Shown here piece by piece: positions 46,263 through 57,952 of a stretch of 64,000 nt of DNA (positions are counted from its first letter, which is position 1; each line of letters starts with the position of its first letter). Made by a program: the position numbers and the translations under genes. Under the pieces are notes generated by a model. It saw nothing but the letters and a program-made list of their open reading frames with translations. It had not been told where the DNA came from and searched no databases. The DNA lies in NCBI GenBank assembly GCA_903830725.1, contig CAIKVH010000070.1:97871-161870 (forward strand), written 5' to 3'. Origin of the DNA: an uncultured Burkholderiales bacterium. Lineage in GTDB: Bacteria > Pseudomonadota > Gammaproteobacteria > Burkholderiales > Burkholderiaceae_C.

Positions 46263-47645
46263 ATGAAAGAAGTTACGGCTGAACTTTTGGAGCGCTTTGA
46301 TGTTCCGGGACCAAGGTACACCTCATACCCGACTGCCGATAGATTCGTTGAGGCCTACGGTCCAGTTCAGTATACACAGTGCATTGAGCAAAGAAGGGAG
46401 GGGCTTGGGGTTAGGGCTGTTCCCCTATCCGTCTACATTCATATCCCCTTTTGCGAATCATTATGTTACTACTGTGCTTGTAACAAAATTATTACAAAGC
46501 GGTATTCCAAAGCGCTCAGCTATTTAGAGCTCTTGGAACGAGAAATTGAGCTTCATGCTAATGCATTTGTGACCCGTCAGCCTGTTTCTCAGTTGCATTT
46601 GGGGGGCGGTACCCCCACCTTTTTGAAGGATCAGGAACTCACTTCGCTGATGAAGATGCTTAACCGCGCATTTGACTTCACGCAGGGCTGTGAGCGATCA
46701 ATTGAGGTTGATCCGCGGACTGTGAGCGCTGAACGACTTCAGTTTCTAAGATCTTTAGGGTTCAACAGAATTAGTTTTGGGGTGCAAGACTTTAACGAAG
46801 GTGTACAAAAGGCGGTGCACCGTATTCAATCCGTTCAAGACGTGACCGGGTTGGTGCAGGCAAGCCGGGAGCTCGGATTTGAATCCATAAATTTAGATTT
46901 GATTTACGGGCTCCCCAAGCAAACACCGAGTTCCTTTGAGCGGACGCTTGAGCAAGTCATTGCTATTGGTCCGGACCGAATTGCTTTGTACGCTTATGCG
47001 CACTTGCCTGCGCGCTTTAAACCCCAAAGGCGTATCCATGACAGCGAGTTGCCGTCTGCGTCGTCTAAAGTATTTATGTTAGCTAACGCGATGCGCCAAC
47101 TCGATGAGGCTGGATATGTTTATATCGGCATGGATCATTTCGCAAAAAGCTCGGACAGTCTAGCAATTTCCAAGAGGCGAGGAACCTTGCACCGCAACTT
47201 CCAAGGCTACACCGTGCAACCCGACGGCGATTTGATTGGATTGGGCGTATCAGCGATTGGGAGGGTTGGGGCAAGTTATAGTCAAAATGCAAAAGACTTA
47301 GATAGCTACAGTGATTTAATTGAGCAGGGTAAATTTCCAATCGTAAGGGGGTTAACGCTAACGCGCGATGACTTGTTGAGACGCACGATCATCATGGCGC
47401 TGATGTGCCAAGGAATACTAAACTTTGGGGACATTGAGCAAAACTATTTAATTGACTTTAAGTCATATTTCTCTAATGAGTTACTAGAGCTCGAGCAAAT
47501 GCAGAATGATGGACTTGTTAAAATTGACGTAAACGGCATAGAAGTTACATCCAAGGGGTGGTTTTTTGTAAGAGCAACAGCGATGGTTTTTGATAAATAC
47601 CTCACTTTGGATGAAAACCGGGCGCGCTTCTCAAAGATTATTTAG
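46263..47645 (+). CDS. hemN: Oxygen-independent coproporphyrinogen III oxidase HemN
   Basis: The 460-residue radical SAM protein has GPRYTSYPTADRF at the start, YIHIPFCESLCYYCACNK (the CxxxCxxC Fe-S site) near residue 60, and HLGGGTPTFL. It converts coproporphyrinogen III to protoporphyrinogen IX without oxygen, supplying heme under oxygen limitation. Its position beside fnr and an FNR-type site fits that job. Its stop overlaps the next start by one base. Confidence 0.95.
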   Translation: MKEVTAELLERFDVPGPRYTSYPTADRFVEAYGPVQYTQCIEQRREGLGVRAVPLSVYIHIPFCESLCYYCACNKIITKRYSKALSYLELLEREIELHANAFVTRQPVSQLHLGGGTPTFLKDQELTSLMKMLNRAFDFTQGCERSIEVDPRTVSAERLQFLRSLGFNRISFGVQDFNEGVQKAVHRIQSVQDVTGLVQASRELGFESINLDLIYGLPKQTPSSFERTLEQVIAIGPDRIALYAYAHLPARFKPQRRIHDSELPSASSKVFMLANAMRQLDEAGYVYIGMDHFAKSSDSLAISKRRGTLHRNFQGYTVQPDGDLIGLGVSAIGRVGASYSQNAKDLDSYSDLIEQGKFPIVRGLTLTRDDLLRRTIIMALMCQGILNFGDIEQNYLIDFKSYFSNELLELEQMQNDGLVKIDVNGIEVTSKGWFFVRATAMVFDKYLTLDENRARFSKII

Positions 47646-48445
47646 TGAATTCATCCTTACTCATAACTGCATTTTTAATGGGACTGTTCGGTGGCCCGCA
47701 CTGCTTAGCAATGTGCGGAGCGGCATGCGTGGGAATAAGCAAAGCCAATGACCAAAATGGGATGAGTGGGATGAAAGGGCACCTGGCTGTGCTTGAGTTT
47801 CAGACAGGGCGGGTGCTCGGATACTCCGCGCTTGGTGCGGTTGGCGCTTTTTCTGTACAAGGGGTTGGCTGGCTAAGTATTCACAGTGCACTTTTTAGAC
47901 CCGTTTGGGGGTTATTCCATGTGTGTGCATTACTGATAGGCCTCGTTCTTATTTGGCGGGCTGAGCAGCCTATTTGGCTCAACACAATCGCTAAAGATAT
48001 CTGGGGCAAAATAGCAACCCAAAGCAGAATCAGCACACTTCCTCTCATTCGATTTGGACCACTGGTCATGGGATTTTTATGGGCTTTATTGCCCTGCGGA
48101 CTCTTATATTCTGCGCTTTGGGTAGCCGCTTTAAGTGCCAATCCTTTGGAGGGGGCGCTGGTGATGTCTGCCTTTGTTTTGGGGAGTTCAATCGTACTGA
48201 GTGCGGGGCCCTCTATTTGGCGTGCACTCAAATCATTTGATCACAATATCCAAATAGGACAGTTAAGTCGAGTTAGTTTTATAGGGCGCTCAACATCCGC
48301 AACGGATAACGTTCGTAAATCTGCATCTTCGCAGGGCTCTTGGGGAGTTCGCCTAGCGGGAGTTGCGTTAGTGGCGGTTTCTGCATTTGCACTATGGCAT
48401 GGAATTGTGCAAAACCAAGCGCCCTGGTGCGTCGTGGCTCAGTGA
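47645..48445 (+). CDS. Sulfite exporter TauE/SafE family protein (UreH-like domain)
   Basis: The 266-residue membrane protein opens with LLITAFLMGLFGGPHCLAMCGAAC, the motif of the DsbD/UreH-like TauE/SafE proteins that accompany cbb3 oxidase genes, and has about six helices with PLVMGFLWALLPCGLLYSAL in the middle. The His/Cys motif suggests copper handling (family-based inference). The GTG start overlaps the hemN stop, so the two are coupled. Confidence 0.85.
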   Translation: MNSSLLITAFLMGLFGGPHCLAMCGAACVGISKANDQNGMSGMKGHLAVLEFQTGRVLGYSALGAVGAFSVQGVGWLSIHSALFRPVWGLFHVCALLIGLVLIWRAEQPIWLNTIAKDIWGKIATQSRISTLPLIRFGPLVMGFLWALLPCGLLYSALWVAALSANPLEGALVMSAFVLGSSIVLSAGPSIWRALKSFDHNIQIGQLSRVSFIGRSTSATDNVRKSASSQGSWGVRLAGVALVAVSAFALWHGIVQNQAPWCVVAQ

Positions 48446-48814
48446 CTCTCAGGACACAATAAACACTAGCTTTATAAGGTTTTATTGTGAGTCAATATTA
48501 GCCGCATATTTCAAAGACTAGTGATAGCATCCAGGTGGATTATTGGGTTGGTTTTAGCTAACTTATTTGTTTGCTCCTTCTTCCACACTTTGATTCTTTG
48601 ACATATGTGGGCTTTATGAATATCAACCCATTCATTTAAGTTCATTTGCTTATTCAGCGTGAGGTTTTAAAATTTTCACGCTAAGATTCGTTTGTTAAAA
48701 AAGTAAATTCTTTTGAGTTAACTTCAAAAAAACACAGGGCTCGGTTAACAAGATCTTAAAGATACCAAAAACTCACACTACATCCTAGTTCTATAAAGAT
48801 AAGATTACATTAAA
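48446..48814. other. Intergenic region, 369 bases, AT-rich
   Basis: No coding frame is supported. Two inverted repeats are visible: CACAATAAA (48455-48463) with TTTATTGTG (48481-48489), which may be the 3' end of the hemN transcript, and AGCGTGA (48656-48662) with TCACGCT (48676-48682), which lies ~130 bases before the winged-helix gene and could be an operator. Confidence 0.45.
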
Positions 48815-49153
48815 ATGATTTCGCAAAATTCCTATATTAAATTTTTAGCCGCTTGTCATGAATTAGAACGCCAGGAGTCAAATGCTCTTGACCTGATAGG
48901 CGAGAAGTTACTTGGATATATTGCCGTTCAGTTTGCAAATGAGTTAACGCTAACGGTGACTGAGTGTATGAGAATAAAGAGTATTGCATCTCCCGCTACT
49001 ATTCACCGGAAAATAACTGAACTTATCAAAGAGGGTTGGGTGAGCGTGCTCTTTGAGGGCGAGAAAAGGAGAACTAAATACCTGGCTCCGTCTACTAAGG
49101 CGATTAAATATTTCGAGAAAATTTCTAAATTAATGATTAAATCATCTAAGTAG
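48815..49153 (+). CDS. Winged-helix (MarR-like) DNA-binding protein
   Basis: The 112-residue protein has a helix-turn-helix core (SPATIHRKITELIKEGWVSVLF near residue 58) followed by a beta-wing (EGEKRRTKYLAPS) and a C-terminal helix, a winged-helix fold like the MarR or phage-repressor type. It is a single gene with a very AT-rich leader. Its target is unknown. Confidence 0.7.
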   Translation: MISQNSYIKFLAACHELERQESNALDLIGEKLLGYIAVQFANELTLTVTECMRIKSIASPATIHRKITELIKEGWVSVLFEGEKRRTKYLAPSTKAIKYFEKISKLMIKSSK

Positions 49154-49256
49154 TAATTATGATTTCGCGAACTTAAAGCGGTCCAAGCCTGGTCTGATTC
49201 GTTGGCGTTTCTTCGAAAGTGTATTATTGGGGGTCTACAGATTCTCTTAATTTCGA

Positions 49257-49682
49257 ATGTTCCAACCTCACCACCGATTCTTAATCGATTTAAGCGAAGT
49301 TGAAATAACTGCCGTTAGGGCGCAGGGTGCGGGCGGACAAAATATCAACAAAGTTTCCAACGCAGTCCATCTGCGTTTTAATATTTTTGGATCCTCACTG
49401 CGTCAAGACATTAAAGAGCGTCTGCTATCGCTTCGCGATCACCGTATAAATGCAGACGGGATCATCGTTATCAAGGCGCAGGAGTTTAGTTCTTTGGAGC
49501 GCAACCGATCACAGGCTTTGTCAAGACTGCAAGCATTGGTTGCTCAAGTGACAATACCTCCCAAATTGCGTCATCCTACCAAGCCCACAAAGTCGTCTGT
49601 CAAAAAAAGGCTTCAACTCAAGTCCAAGCGCTCTGAGCTAAAGTCACAAAGGGCTCCTCGGTTTCATAAGGGATTTGACTGA
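49257..49682 (+). CDS. arfB: Alternative ribosome rescue peptidyl-tRNA hydrolase ArfB
   Basis: The 141-residue protein has the release-factor-like GGQ motif in VRAQGAGGQNINKVSNAVHLRF near residue 27 and a basic C-terminal tail (KKRLQLKSKRSELKSQR), the two features of ArfB/YaeJ. It enters stalled ribosomes through the mRNA channel and hydrolyses the peptidyl-tRNA. Confidence 0.92.
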   Translation: MFQPHHRFLIDLSEVEITAVRAQGAGGQNINKVSNAVHLRFNIFGSSLRQDIKERLLSLRDHRINADGIIVIKAQEFSSLERNRSQALSRLQALVAQVTIPPKLRHPTKPTKSSVKKRLQLKSKRSELKSQRAPRFHKGFD

Positions 49683-49711
49683 GCTTAACCGGACCATGCT
49701 GCCTTGGAGGC

Positions 49712-50365
49712 CTACGTTACACCTAAGGCGCCTAAAAGCGCTCCCAGTGCAAGCAACCACAGCAAATGAATCCTAGTTTTCCAAACCAATAGAGCTGACA
49801 AAATCGTTACTGTCCAAGATGCAATAAGTGTGCTGACAGAGGAATCGGTGTGCTGTCCCTTTTGCAGTAACCAACCTGTAGAGATCATTAGGCCTATGAC
49901 AATAGGAGCTAGACCCGATTTAAAGGCGCGCACAAAAGAGCGTTGACTGTTTTGATGGCCCCATTGAGAGACCTTGTACATCATGACTGATGACGGGAGA
50001 ACCATTGCAAATATACACAGCAGTGCACCAAACACCCCCCAAGACCAAGCGGTCCAACCGGCTTGGATGCCTCCGGCGCTGTTGAGTCCAATGTTCCACC
50101 CCATTAGGGACACAAAAAGAACGTTGGGGCCTGGGGCAACTTGAGCCAAGGTTATGGAGGAGCTGAACTGGGTGTCGCTTAATAGGTGATTTTCTACGAC
50201 CAAATACCGATACATATCCGGTGCAGCAGATATGGCGCCGCCAATCGCTAAAAAGGAGAGGATGCAAAAGTGTACAAACAAATGTGCCCAGTCGATAGCG
50301 GTCATAGTAATGGAGTTGACTGCGTCCACTACAGTTACGGCATACACAGCATTGATTGCTGTCAT
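49712..50365 (-). CDS. Chromate transporter (CHR) family protein, half 2
   Basis: The 217-residue membrane protein is a single CHR domain with FLAIGGAISAAPDMYRYLV and ITLAQVAPGPNVLFVSLMGW near residue 75. It overlaps the other CHR gene by ATGA, so the two are coupled and form a split two-gene ChrA. A second ATG at residue 21 (MTAIDWAHLF) would give the more usual N-terminus. Homologues export chromate or transport related anions; the native substrate is unclear. Confidence 0.85.
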   Translation of the reverse strand: MTAINAVYAVTVVDAVNSITMTAIDWAHLFVHFCILSFLAIGGAISAAPDMYRYLVVENHLLSDTQFSSSITLAQVAPGPNVLFVSLMGWNIGLNSAGGIQAGWTAWSWGVFGALLCIFAMVLPSSVMMYKVSQWGHQNSQRSFVRAFKSGLAPIVIGLMISTGWLLQKGQHTDSSVSTLIASWTVTILSALLVWKTRIHLLWLLALGALLGALGVT

Positions 50366-51006
50366 AAGCTTTCCTTGGAAGCTTGAAAGGATTGCTTAGC
50401 AAGATCTAACGCTAAGGTTTTACGGTAAGCGTAGATGCAAGACGCACCGCCCAGGAGCAGTAATACATACAGTAGTGGCATATGCAAGAGCGCAACCGCA
50501 CTGAAGGTCAATGCAGCGAAGATAACGCTTACAAAAATACCGATCGGATTTTTAGCCAGCGCACTCGTCATTTTCAAAGCCGTTGCGATGATCAAACCAG
50601 CAACTACTGAGTTCATTCCTCTAAGCGAGGACTGTACCCACGCCTGGTCTGATACGCCGCTATAAAGCGCGGCCAATATCAACAAAAATAAAAGGGGGAG
50701 TGTTAAAAGGCCTGCCAATGCAACAATAGCCCCACTTGGACCAAAGCTTCTTTGACCAATCATGACCCCCAAATTAATCACATTGGGGCCTGGAAGTATT
50801 TGAGCAACTGACCACTGCTCCACAAATTCCTCATTGGTGAGCCACTTTTTTTTCTCAACCAATTCTCTTTGCACAACCGCTAAAACTCCCCCAAAACCTT
50901 GTAAGGCAAGAAACGTAAATGAGAGGAATAAATCCCCTTTGGACTTTGGCCCCCCAAAAGATGAAACAGTTTGTGGTGTAGGGTCGTTTGATGAAGTAGT
51001 TGACAT
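50362..51006 (-). CDS. Chromate transporter (CHR) family protein, half 1
   Basis: The 214-residue membrane protein is a CHR domain with FTFLALQGFGGVLAVVQRELV and WSVAQILPGPNVINLGVMIG near residue 65, which is the same P-G-P-N motif as its partner. It has about six helices. It is the upstream gene of a coupled pair. Confidence 0.86.
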   Translation of the reverse strand: MSTTSSNDPTPQTVSSFGGPKSKGDLFLSFTFLALQGFGGVLAVVQRELVEKKKWLTNEEFVEQWSVAQILPGPNVINLGVMIGQRSFGPSGAIVALAGLLTLPLLFLLILAALYSGVSDQAWVQSSLRGMNSVVAGLIIATALKMTSALAKNPIGIFVSVIFAALTFSAVALLHMPLLYVLLLLGGASCIYAYRKTLALDLAKQSFQASKESL

Positions 51007-51212
51007 GCCTTAGTGGTACCTAAACGCTAGAGTTTCGATCAATATGAGGGAAATTTTATTGGAGGCCAATTTTAACGCCTGCCGAGCGCATGCTCTGCGC
51101 TGTGCAACACTTTGTTATCTTTGGCGTTTGAAGCGGAGGAGGATAAATACCCCTCAAAATCTAATTTGTGATCTGAGGGCATTAGAATGAAGCCATTGCC
51201 TTCGCACTCCCT

Positions 51213-53597
51213 ATGAACTCACCCCTTGATGTCTCCCATTTTGAGCGTTTAGCAAAACCGATCACCAGTTACAAAAAATATTGGGCAAGTCGGTTTGGTA
51301 AAGCCTCTTTTTTGCCCATGTCAAGGGCAGAGATGGACCTGCTCGGTTGGGATTCCTGCGATATCATTGTTGTAACCGGGGACGCATATGTTGATCATCC
51401 GAGCTTTGGTATGGCAATTATTGGTCGATTATTAGAGGACCAAGGTTTTAGGGTTGGAATTATTTCTCAACCGGATTGGCAAAGTGCTGATCCCTTTAAG
51501 GTCTTAGGTAAGCCCAATTTATTTTTCGGCGTTACCGCTGGCAATATGGACTCGATGATCAATCGGTACACGGCAGATCGCAAAATTAGGAGTGACGACG
51601 CTTACACGGCTGGCGGGGTTGGGGGCAAACGTCCCGATAGAAGTGCCCTGGTATACAGCCAGCGCTGCAAGGAGGCATACCCTGACGTTCCTATCATCCT
51701 CGGTGGCATAGAAGGCTCCTTAAGGCGAATAGCGCATTACGATTACTGGCAAGATAAGGTTCGTAGATCTATCGTCGTTGATAGCAAATGCGATCTACTG
51801 CTCTACGGAAACGCTGAAAGAGCTGTGGTTGAGATCGCTCACCGACTAGCTGCCAATGAACCCATTCATAAAATCACTGAAGTACGGGGAACTGCTTTCT
51901 TGCGTCGCTCAACGCCAGAGGGTTGGACGGAGATTGACTCCACTCGCATCGACCAACCGGGGAGGGTTGACGCGCACACCAACCCCTATCTGATGATCAG
52001 CGAACAAGCCGCTGAGCAAGGCGAGAGTTGTGAATCTAAACAAGAATCTGCAACCTCACCTTCAAACTCTGCTTCACCAAGTGCACTTGAGAACAACAGT
52101 TTCCCCCTTCAGTTTGTGGAGAGTGCTCAAAGTGCTCTCAAGAAAAAGATCGCAAAGTTGCCTAAAGACTTAACGGTTATCAGGCTACCTAGTTACGAAC
52201 AGGTCAAAAGCGATCCTGTTTTATACGCCCACGCAAGCCGAGTGTTGCACCTGGAGACCAATCCCGGTAATGCGCGGGCCTTGGTTCAAGCTCACGGGGA
52301 GGGGCATACGGCCAAGGATGTTTGGCTTACGCCGCCACCTATTCCGCTTACGACTCAGGAAATGGATCATGTTTTTGATCTGCCTTACGCGAGAAGTCCT
52401 CACCCTAACTACGCAGACTCTAAGGGCTCGCACGATGGAGAGACCAAAATCCCCGCATGGGAGATGATTCGTTTTTCAGTCAATATTATGAGAGGGTGCT
52501 TTGGAGGTTGTACCTTTTGTTCCATCACAGAGCATGAGGGAAGAATTATTCAAAGCCGAAGTGAGGACTCCATCATTCGCGAGATTGAGGATATAAGAGA
52601 TAAAGTAAAAGGCTTTACGGGCGTTGTTAGTGATCTTGGCGGGCCTACTGCCAACATGTACCGCATTGGATGCAGGAGCCCAGAGATTGAGAGTGCTTGT
52701 AGAAAACCTAGTTGTGTTTATCCAGGGATTTGCTCAAACCTAAATACGAATCATGGGCCGTTGATAAAACTATACCGCAGAGCTAGGGCCTTAAAAGGGG
52801 TCAAGAAGATTTTGATTGGCTCGGGCCTTAGGTATGACTTAGCTGTTGAGAGCCCAGAATACGTGAAGGAGTTGGTCACTCACCATGTGGGGGGGTATTT
52901 AAAGATCGCCCCCGAGCATACTGAAGGCGGACCTTTATCCAAGATGATGAAGCCTGGAATGGGAACTTATGACCGATTCAAACAGATGTTTGATAAGTAC
53001 AGTTTAGAGGCAGGCAAAAAACAGTTTTTAGTGCCCTATTTCATTGCCGCCCATCCTGGGACAAAGGATGAGGACATGATGAACTTGGCGATTTGGTTGA
53101 AGAAAAATAACTTTAGAGCAGACCAGGTTCAAACTTTTTATCCCAGCCCAATGGCAACTGCTACTGCCATGTATCACTCGTCTAAAAATCCACTGCGGAA
53201 AATATCAAGTCAAAGCGAAACTGTTGACATCGTTCGCGGGGAAAAGAGAAGGAGACTGCATAAGGCTTTTCTGCGCTGGCATGATCCCAAGAATTGGCCC
53301 TTGTTGAGAGATGCCTTAAAGGCTATGGGGCGAAGTGATTTAATTGGGAATGGACGTCATCACCTGATACCCACCTATCAGCCTTTAGGTACTGGGGGTT
53401 ATGAAAGCGCTAGAAGGTCTAACAGCACGCCAGCGACTAAAGTTTCTGGGAGATCTGGCAGTAAATCTGCTAACAACGCTAACAACGTTAATAATACCAA
53501 CGACCCCAGGGGCTTGTTGCTAACCCAGCATACTGGATTGCCGCCCAGACAAACGGGCGGGGCAAACTCACGCGTGCGGTTGAAAACTAAAAAATAA
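51213..53597 (+). CDS. ygiQ: YgiQ family radical SAM protein
   Basis: The 794-residue protein has a UPF0313/YgiQ N-terminal domain ([19 protein letters not shown], near residue 48), the radical SAM site [20 protein letters not shown] near residue 430, and a conserved C-terminal region. The family has no settled function. Two low-complexity stretches stand out: a Ser/Glu/Gln-rich insertion near residues 268-295 and an Asn-rich segment near the C-terminus. It is monocistronic. Confidence 0.9.
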   Translation: MNSPLDVSHFERLAKPITSYKKYWASRFGKASFLPMSRAEMDLLGWDSCDIIVVTGDAYVDHPSFGMAIIGRLLEDQGFRVGIISQPDWQSADPFKVLGKPNLFFGVTAGNMDSMINRYTADRKIRSDDAYTAGGVGGKRPDRSALVYSQRCKEAYPDVPIILGGIEGSLRRIAHYDYWQDKVRRSIVVDSKCDLLLYGNAERAVVEIAHRLAANEPIHKITEVRGTAFLRRSTPEGWTEIDSTRIDQPGRVDAHTNPYLMISEQAAEQGESCESKQESATSPSNSASPSALENNSFPLQFVESAQSALKKKIAKLPKDLTVIRLPSYEQVKSDPVLYAHASRVLHLETNPGNARALVQAHGEGHTAKDVWLTPPPIPLTTQEMDHVFDLPYARSPHPNYADSKGSHDGETKIPAWEMIRFSVNIMRGCFGGCTFCSITEHEGRIIQSRSEDSIIREIEDIRDKVKGFTGVVSDLGGPTANMYRIGCRSPEIESACRKPSCVYPGICSNLNTNHGPLIKLYRRARALKGVKKILIGSGLRYDLAVESPEYVKELVTHHVGGYLKIAPEHTEGGPLSKMMKPGMGTYDRFKQMFDKYSLEAGKKQFLVPYFIAAHPGTKDEDMMNLAIWLKKNNFRADQVQTFYPSPMATATAMYHSSKNPLRKISSQSETVDIVRGEKRRRLHKAFLRWHDPKNWPLLRDALKAMGRSDLIGNGRHHLIPTYQPLGTGGYESARRSNSTPATKVSGRSGSKSANNANNVNNTNDPRGLLLTQHTGLPPRQTGGANSRVRLKTKK

Positions 53598-53629
53598 AAG
53601 CTTAGATTAAGCAATAGGCCTACACAAAA

Positions 53630-54844
<1,215 letters not shown>

Positions 54845-54883
54845 TTATCTCATCAATGATACCCGAGCATACTTGTGCTTAAT

Positions 54884-54897
54884 TTGATGTGCATCAA
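54884..54897 (-). promoter_or_regulatory. FNR-type binding site upstream of pobA
   Basis: TTGATGTGCATCAA is a perfect TTGAT-N4-ATCAA palindrome 52 bases before the pobA ATG. The TATCAT element at 54856-54861 (minus strand) is centred 32 bases away, matching a class II activator layout. Confidence 0.7.
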
Positions 54898-54907
54898 GCC
54901 TTAGGGC

Positions 54908-55648
54908 TTATAGAACTTGCTTTAAAAATTCTTGTGTTCTTTGCATTTGAGGGGCGCTGAAGAATTCTTTGGGCGTATTTTGTTCAATGATCTCGCCCCT
55001 ATCCATAAAAATCACTCTATCCGCTACAGATTGGGCAAAGCCCATCTCATGCGTTACACAGAGCATGGTCATGCCCTCCTTTGCAAGTTCGGTCATTACC
55101 CTTAAAACCTCTCCAACCATCTCCGGATCTAGGGCAGAGGTAGGTTCATCAAAAAGCATAATTTGGGGCTTAAGGCAAAGTGCTCTAGCAATGGCAACCC
55201 TTTGTTGCTGTCCGCCTGACAGTTGCTGAGGATACTTGTCCGCTTGCTCTGCGATGCGAACACGGGCAAGTTGAGTCATAGCTCTCTCTTTGGCTTCTTC
55301 GGGTGAGACTTTCTCAACCCAAATCGGGGCAAGCGTTAAGTTCTCAAGCACGCTCAGGTGAGGAAACAGGTTGAACTGTTGGAACACCATGCCAACAGAG
55401 TGTCGAATGGCTTGAACAGTGCGAGCGTCATCTGTTAATTCGCGTCCCAGAACTCTAAGATGCCCCCCTTGGTAGGGCTCAAGACCGTTCACGCAGCGGA
55501 TGAGGCTTGATTTGCCTGAGCCGGATGGGCCGCAAATGACAATGCGTTCACCTTTTTGAACGTTCAAATTAACGTCTCTAAGGACGTGGTAATTTTTATA
55601 CCATTTATTGACTAAATCAAACTCAATAACAGGGGATTGGGTATTCAT
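54908..55648 (-). CDS. aapP: Polar amino acid ABC transporter ATP-binding protein (AapP/GlnQ-like)
   Basis: The 246-residue ATPase has Walker [14 protein letters not shown] near residue 39, signature [16 protein letters not shown] near residue 142, Walker [20 protein letters not shown] and a switch His in CVTHEMGFA. It is the last of four same-strand genes of a general amino acid importer. Confidence 0.92.
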   Translation of the reverse strand: MNTQSPVIEFDLVNKWYKNYHVLRDVNLNVQKGERIVICGPSGSGKSSLIRCVNGLEPYQGGHLRVLGRELTDDARTVQAIRHSVGMVFQQFNLFPHLSVLENLTLAPIWVEKVSPEEAKERAMTQLARVRIAEQADKYPQQLSGGQQQRVAIARALCLKPQIMLFDEPTSALDPEMVGEVLRVMTELAKEGMTMLCVTHEMGFAQSVADRVIFMDRGEIIEQNTPKEFFSAPQMQRTQEFLKQVL

Positions 55649-55725
55649 GGGTTAGTGCAGGGTGTTAGGCTGATGGAAATAGGATTTAAATTAATAATGC
55701 ATTAAAGCGGGCGCCAGATCATTTG

Positions 55726-56895
55726 TCACGCCCGCTTTAGCCGTCGCTCAATCCAAAGACTGTAGCGCGACATTGCAAAACAGAAAACAAAATACACAAA
55801 GGTAATAAAAAGATAGCCCTCTAATTTGTAGGGCAGCCAAAGAGCGTCCCCGCTCATTGCAAGGGTTAAAGAGCCGGTCAGCTCATACAAACTCACAATG
55901 GTGATGAGCGAGGTATCTTTAAAAATAGAGATGAAGCTATTCATGATCCCCGGAATTACCACCTTAATGGCCTGGGGTAGAACGATGAGGTACTGAGTGT
56001 GCCAGTAACCCAGGCCAATGGAGACTGCCGCTTCCCTTTGTGATTTAGGTACTGTTTGAATTCCGGCTCTGACGATCTCGGCAAGATAGGCGGCCGCAAA
56101 TAAGGTGATACCCAAAATAACTCGAATTAAAACGTCAGGTGAGTACCCGCTCGGTAGGAGGAGCGGGAACATATAGCTGGCCATGAAAAGAACACTTATG
56201 AGCGGTACACCGCGTACGACTTCAATATAGGTTTTACTGAGGACATTAAAGAGTGGCATCTCACTGACTCTCGCCAGCGCGAGGAAAAGTGCAATGGGAG
56301 CTGCAAGCACTATGCAAATAAAGCTCAGTAGTATGGTCAGCGGCAGGCCACCCCATAGATCGGTCGACACAACTGTGAAGGGCTTGCCCAGCATAGGATT
56401 AAACACACTTGATCTTAAGAACTCCAAGGGGCCAAGGTGACCACTCATTAGAACGTAGATGACTATCAACACAACGAGCCACTCAAGAGCAAGGGATTTT
56501 CTAAGTCCCGTTGTGGCAGACAGGATTGAACTTCTAAAGATAAGCAAAAGTAACAGGACGGTTGTGAGTTGAGCTCGCCACTGTTGCTCAAACGGATATC
56601 TTCCCCAAAGAATAACCGAGTATTTTGCTCTAATGAGTCCCCAACACGCGCCGACTCCTCGTGCGTCTTGACAGGCCTGGGGATCCGCAGCAAAGACTGC
56701 ATGGGTGTAGCCCCAACTGATTAAAGACGGCACAAACTGGGTGAGTAGCCAAATAAATGCCAATGTGCAAACGGCGTTGAACGGCGAGCCAAAAAGGGAC
56801 GTTACAGCTGACTTGGCAAAGGTCTTTAAAAAGCCTTGGTTTGCGTTCGGATTAGCACGTCCGGAGGTCGCTTGCTGGTTTGGTTCATTAGCCAT
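55726..56895 (-). CDS. aapM: Amino acid ABC transporter permease (AapM/BztC-like)
   Basis: The 389-residue permease has a hydrophilic Asn/Gln-rich N-terminus, extra N-terminal helices, a periplasmic loop, and the EAA-type loop AAVSIGLGYWHTQYLIVLPQAI near residue 290. The longer N-terminal half distinguishes AapM from AapQ. It overlaps aapQ by eight bases. Confidence 0.9.
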   Translation of the reverse strand: MANEPNQQATSGRANPNANQGFLKTFAKSAVTSLFGSPFNAVCTLAFIWLLTQFVPSLISWGYTHAVFAADPQACQDARGVGACWGLIRAKYSVILWGRYPFEQQWRAQLTTVLLLLLIFRSSILSATTGLRKSLALEWLVVLIVIYVLMSGHLGPLEFLRSSVFNPMLGKPFTVVSTDLWGGLPLTILLSFICIVLAAPIALFLALARVSEMPLFNVLSKTYIEVVRGVPLISVLFMASYMFPLLLPSGYSPDVLIRVILGITLFAAAYLAEIVRAGIQTVPKSQREAAVSIGLGYWHTQYLIVLPQAIKVVIPGIMNSFISIFKDTSLITIVSLYELTGSLTLAMSGDALWLPYKLEGYLFITFVYFVFCFAMSRYSLWIERRLKRA

Positions 56896-57880
56896 GAAGC
56901 ATCACCCTTTTGTTATAGGCGTTCATGGATGTTGAGGTGATCAAAGAGATGATTAAGTAAATCACCATAATGATCAACACACACTCAACGGCGTGTCCGG
57001 TTTGGTTTAGGGTCGTGTTGGAGATATTTACTAAATCGGGGTATCCAATTGCGACAGCGAGGGAGGAATTCTTGATTAGATTTAGATACTGGTTGGCCAT
57101 GGGGGGAATAATTACTCGCATCGCTTTGGGTAAAACGATCAGACGCGTAATTTGCCAACGCTTCAAACCAAGACTAAGACCCGCCTCAACTTGACCTTTG
57201 TCGACTGACATAAGTCCAGCCCTGACCACTTCGCTTGCAAACGCACTGGTGTATAGGCTCAGTCCAGTGTAGAGCGCCATAAATTCTGGGCTCAGTGTTG
57301 CTCCGCCAGATAGATTGCCATCAACGAGGGCAGGGGATTGAAGAAATTTGCCAACTTCAGACGAAAACCAAGGAACGGTAAGTCCCTCTTTGCTTAAGTA
57401 AATGTGATAGTCCCACAAATTCAGATGGAAGGGGTTTTGAGTGTCTGGCAGGCATTCCACAACGATGACATACCAGATCAATAATTGAATCAGTAAGGGG
57501 ATATTTCTGAAAATCTCCACATAGACCTGGCAAGCGAAACGAATGAGAGGGTTCGCACTCAACCTACCAATGCCGAGCATTATTCCCATAGCAGTGCAGG
57601 TGATGATCGCTAAAATGCAGACCCGCAGTGTGTTGACCAGTCCTACCGCGAAGGCCATCGCGTAGGAGTTATTTGAGTCAAAAGGGATCCAGGATTCGCT
57701 GATATCAAATCCAGCGGGATCTAGTAGGAAACCAAAGCCGCCTTGAATGCCGCGTTGGTGCATGTTAGATAATGTGTTGGCTATGATCAGGCCAAGTGCA
57801 ATGAAGATCAAAATCAACACCAAGACTTGATAAAGTTTCGCTCTGTAAGAGCCCTTATAAATAGAAGCTTTGAGTTCCAT
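56888..57880 (-). CDS. aapQ: Amino acid ABC transporter permease (AapQ/BztB-like)
   Basis: The 330-residue permease has FRNIPLLIQLLIWY near residue 130 (a His/Glu/Gln permease signature) and EAGLSLGLKRWQITRLIVLPKAM near residue 232. It forms the channel with AapM. It lies 72 bases downstream of the binding-protein gene. Confidence 0.9.
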   Translation of the reverse strand: MELKASIYKGSYRAKLYQVLVLILIFIALGLIIANTLSNMHQRGIQGGFGFLLDPAGFDISESWIPFDSNNSYAMAFAVGLVNTLRVCILAIITCTAMGIMLGIGRLSANPLIRFACQVYVEIFRNIPLLIQLLIWYVIVVECLPDTQNPFHLNLWDYHIYLSKEGLTVPWFSSEVGKFLQSPALVDGNLSGGATLSPEFMALYTGLSLYTSAFASEVVRAGLMSVDKGQVEAGLSLGLKRWQITRLIVLPKAMRVIIPPMANQYLNLIKNSSLAVAIGYPDLVNISNTTLNQTGHAVECVLIIMVIYLIISLITSTSMNAYNKRVMLHG

Positions 57881-57952
57881 TGGTTTTTGTTTTAGGTGTT
57901 AAGAATCAGGAGGTCATTCGGTGTTGAAGATGGTTAAATCAGCGAATAAGAA

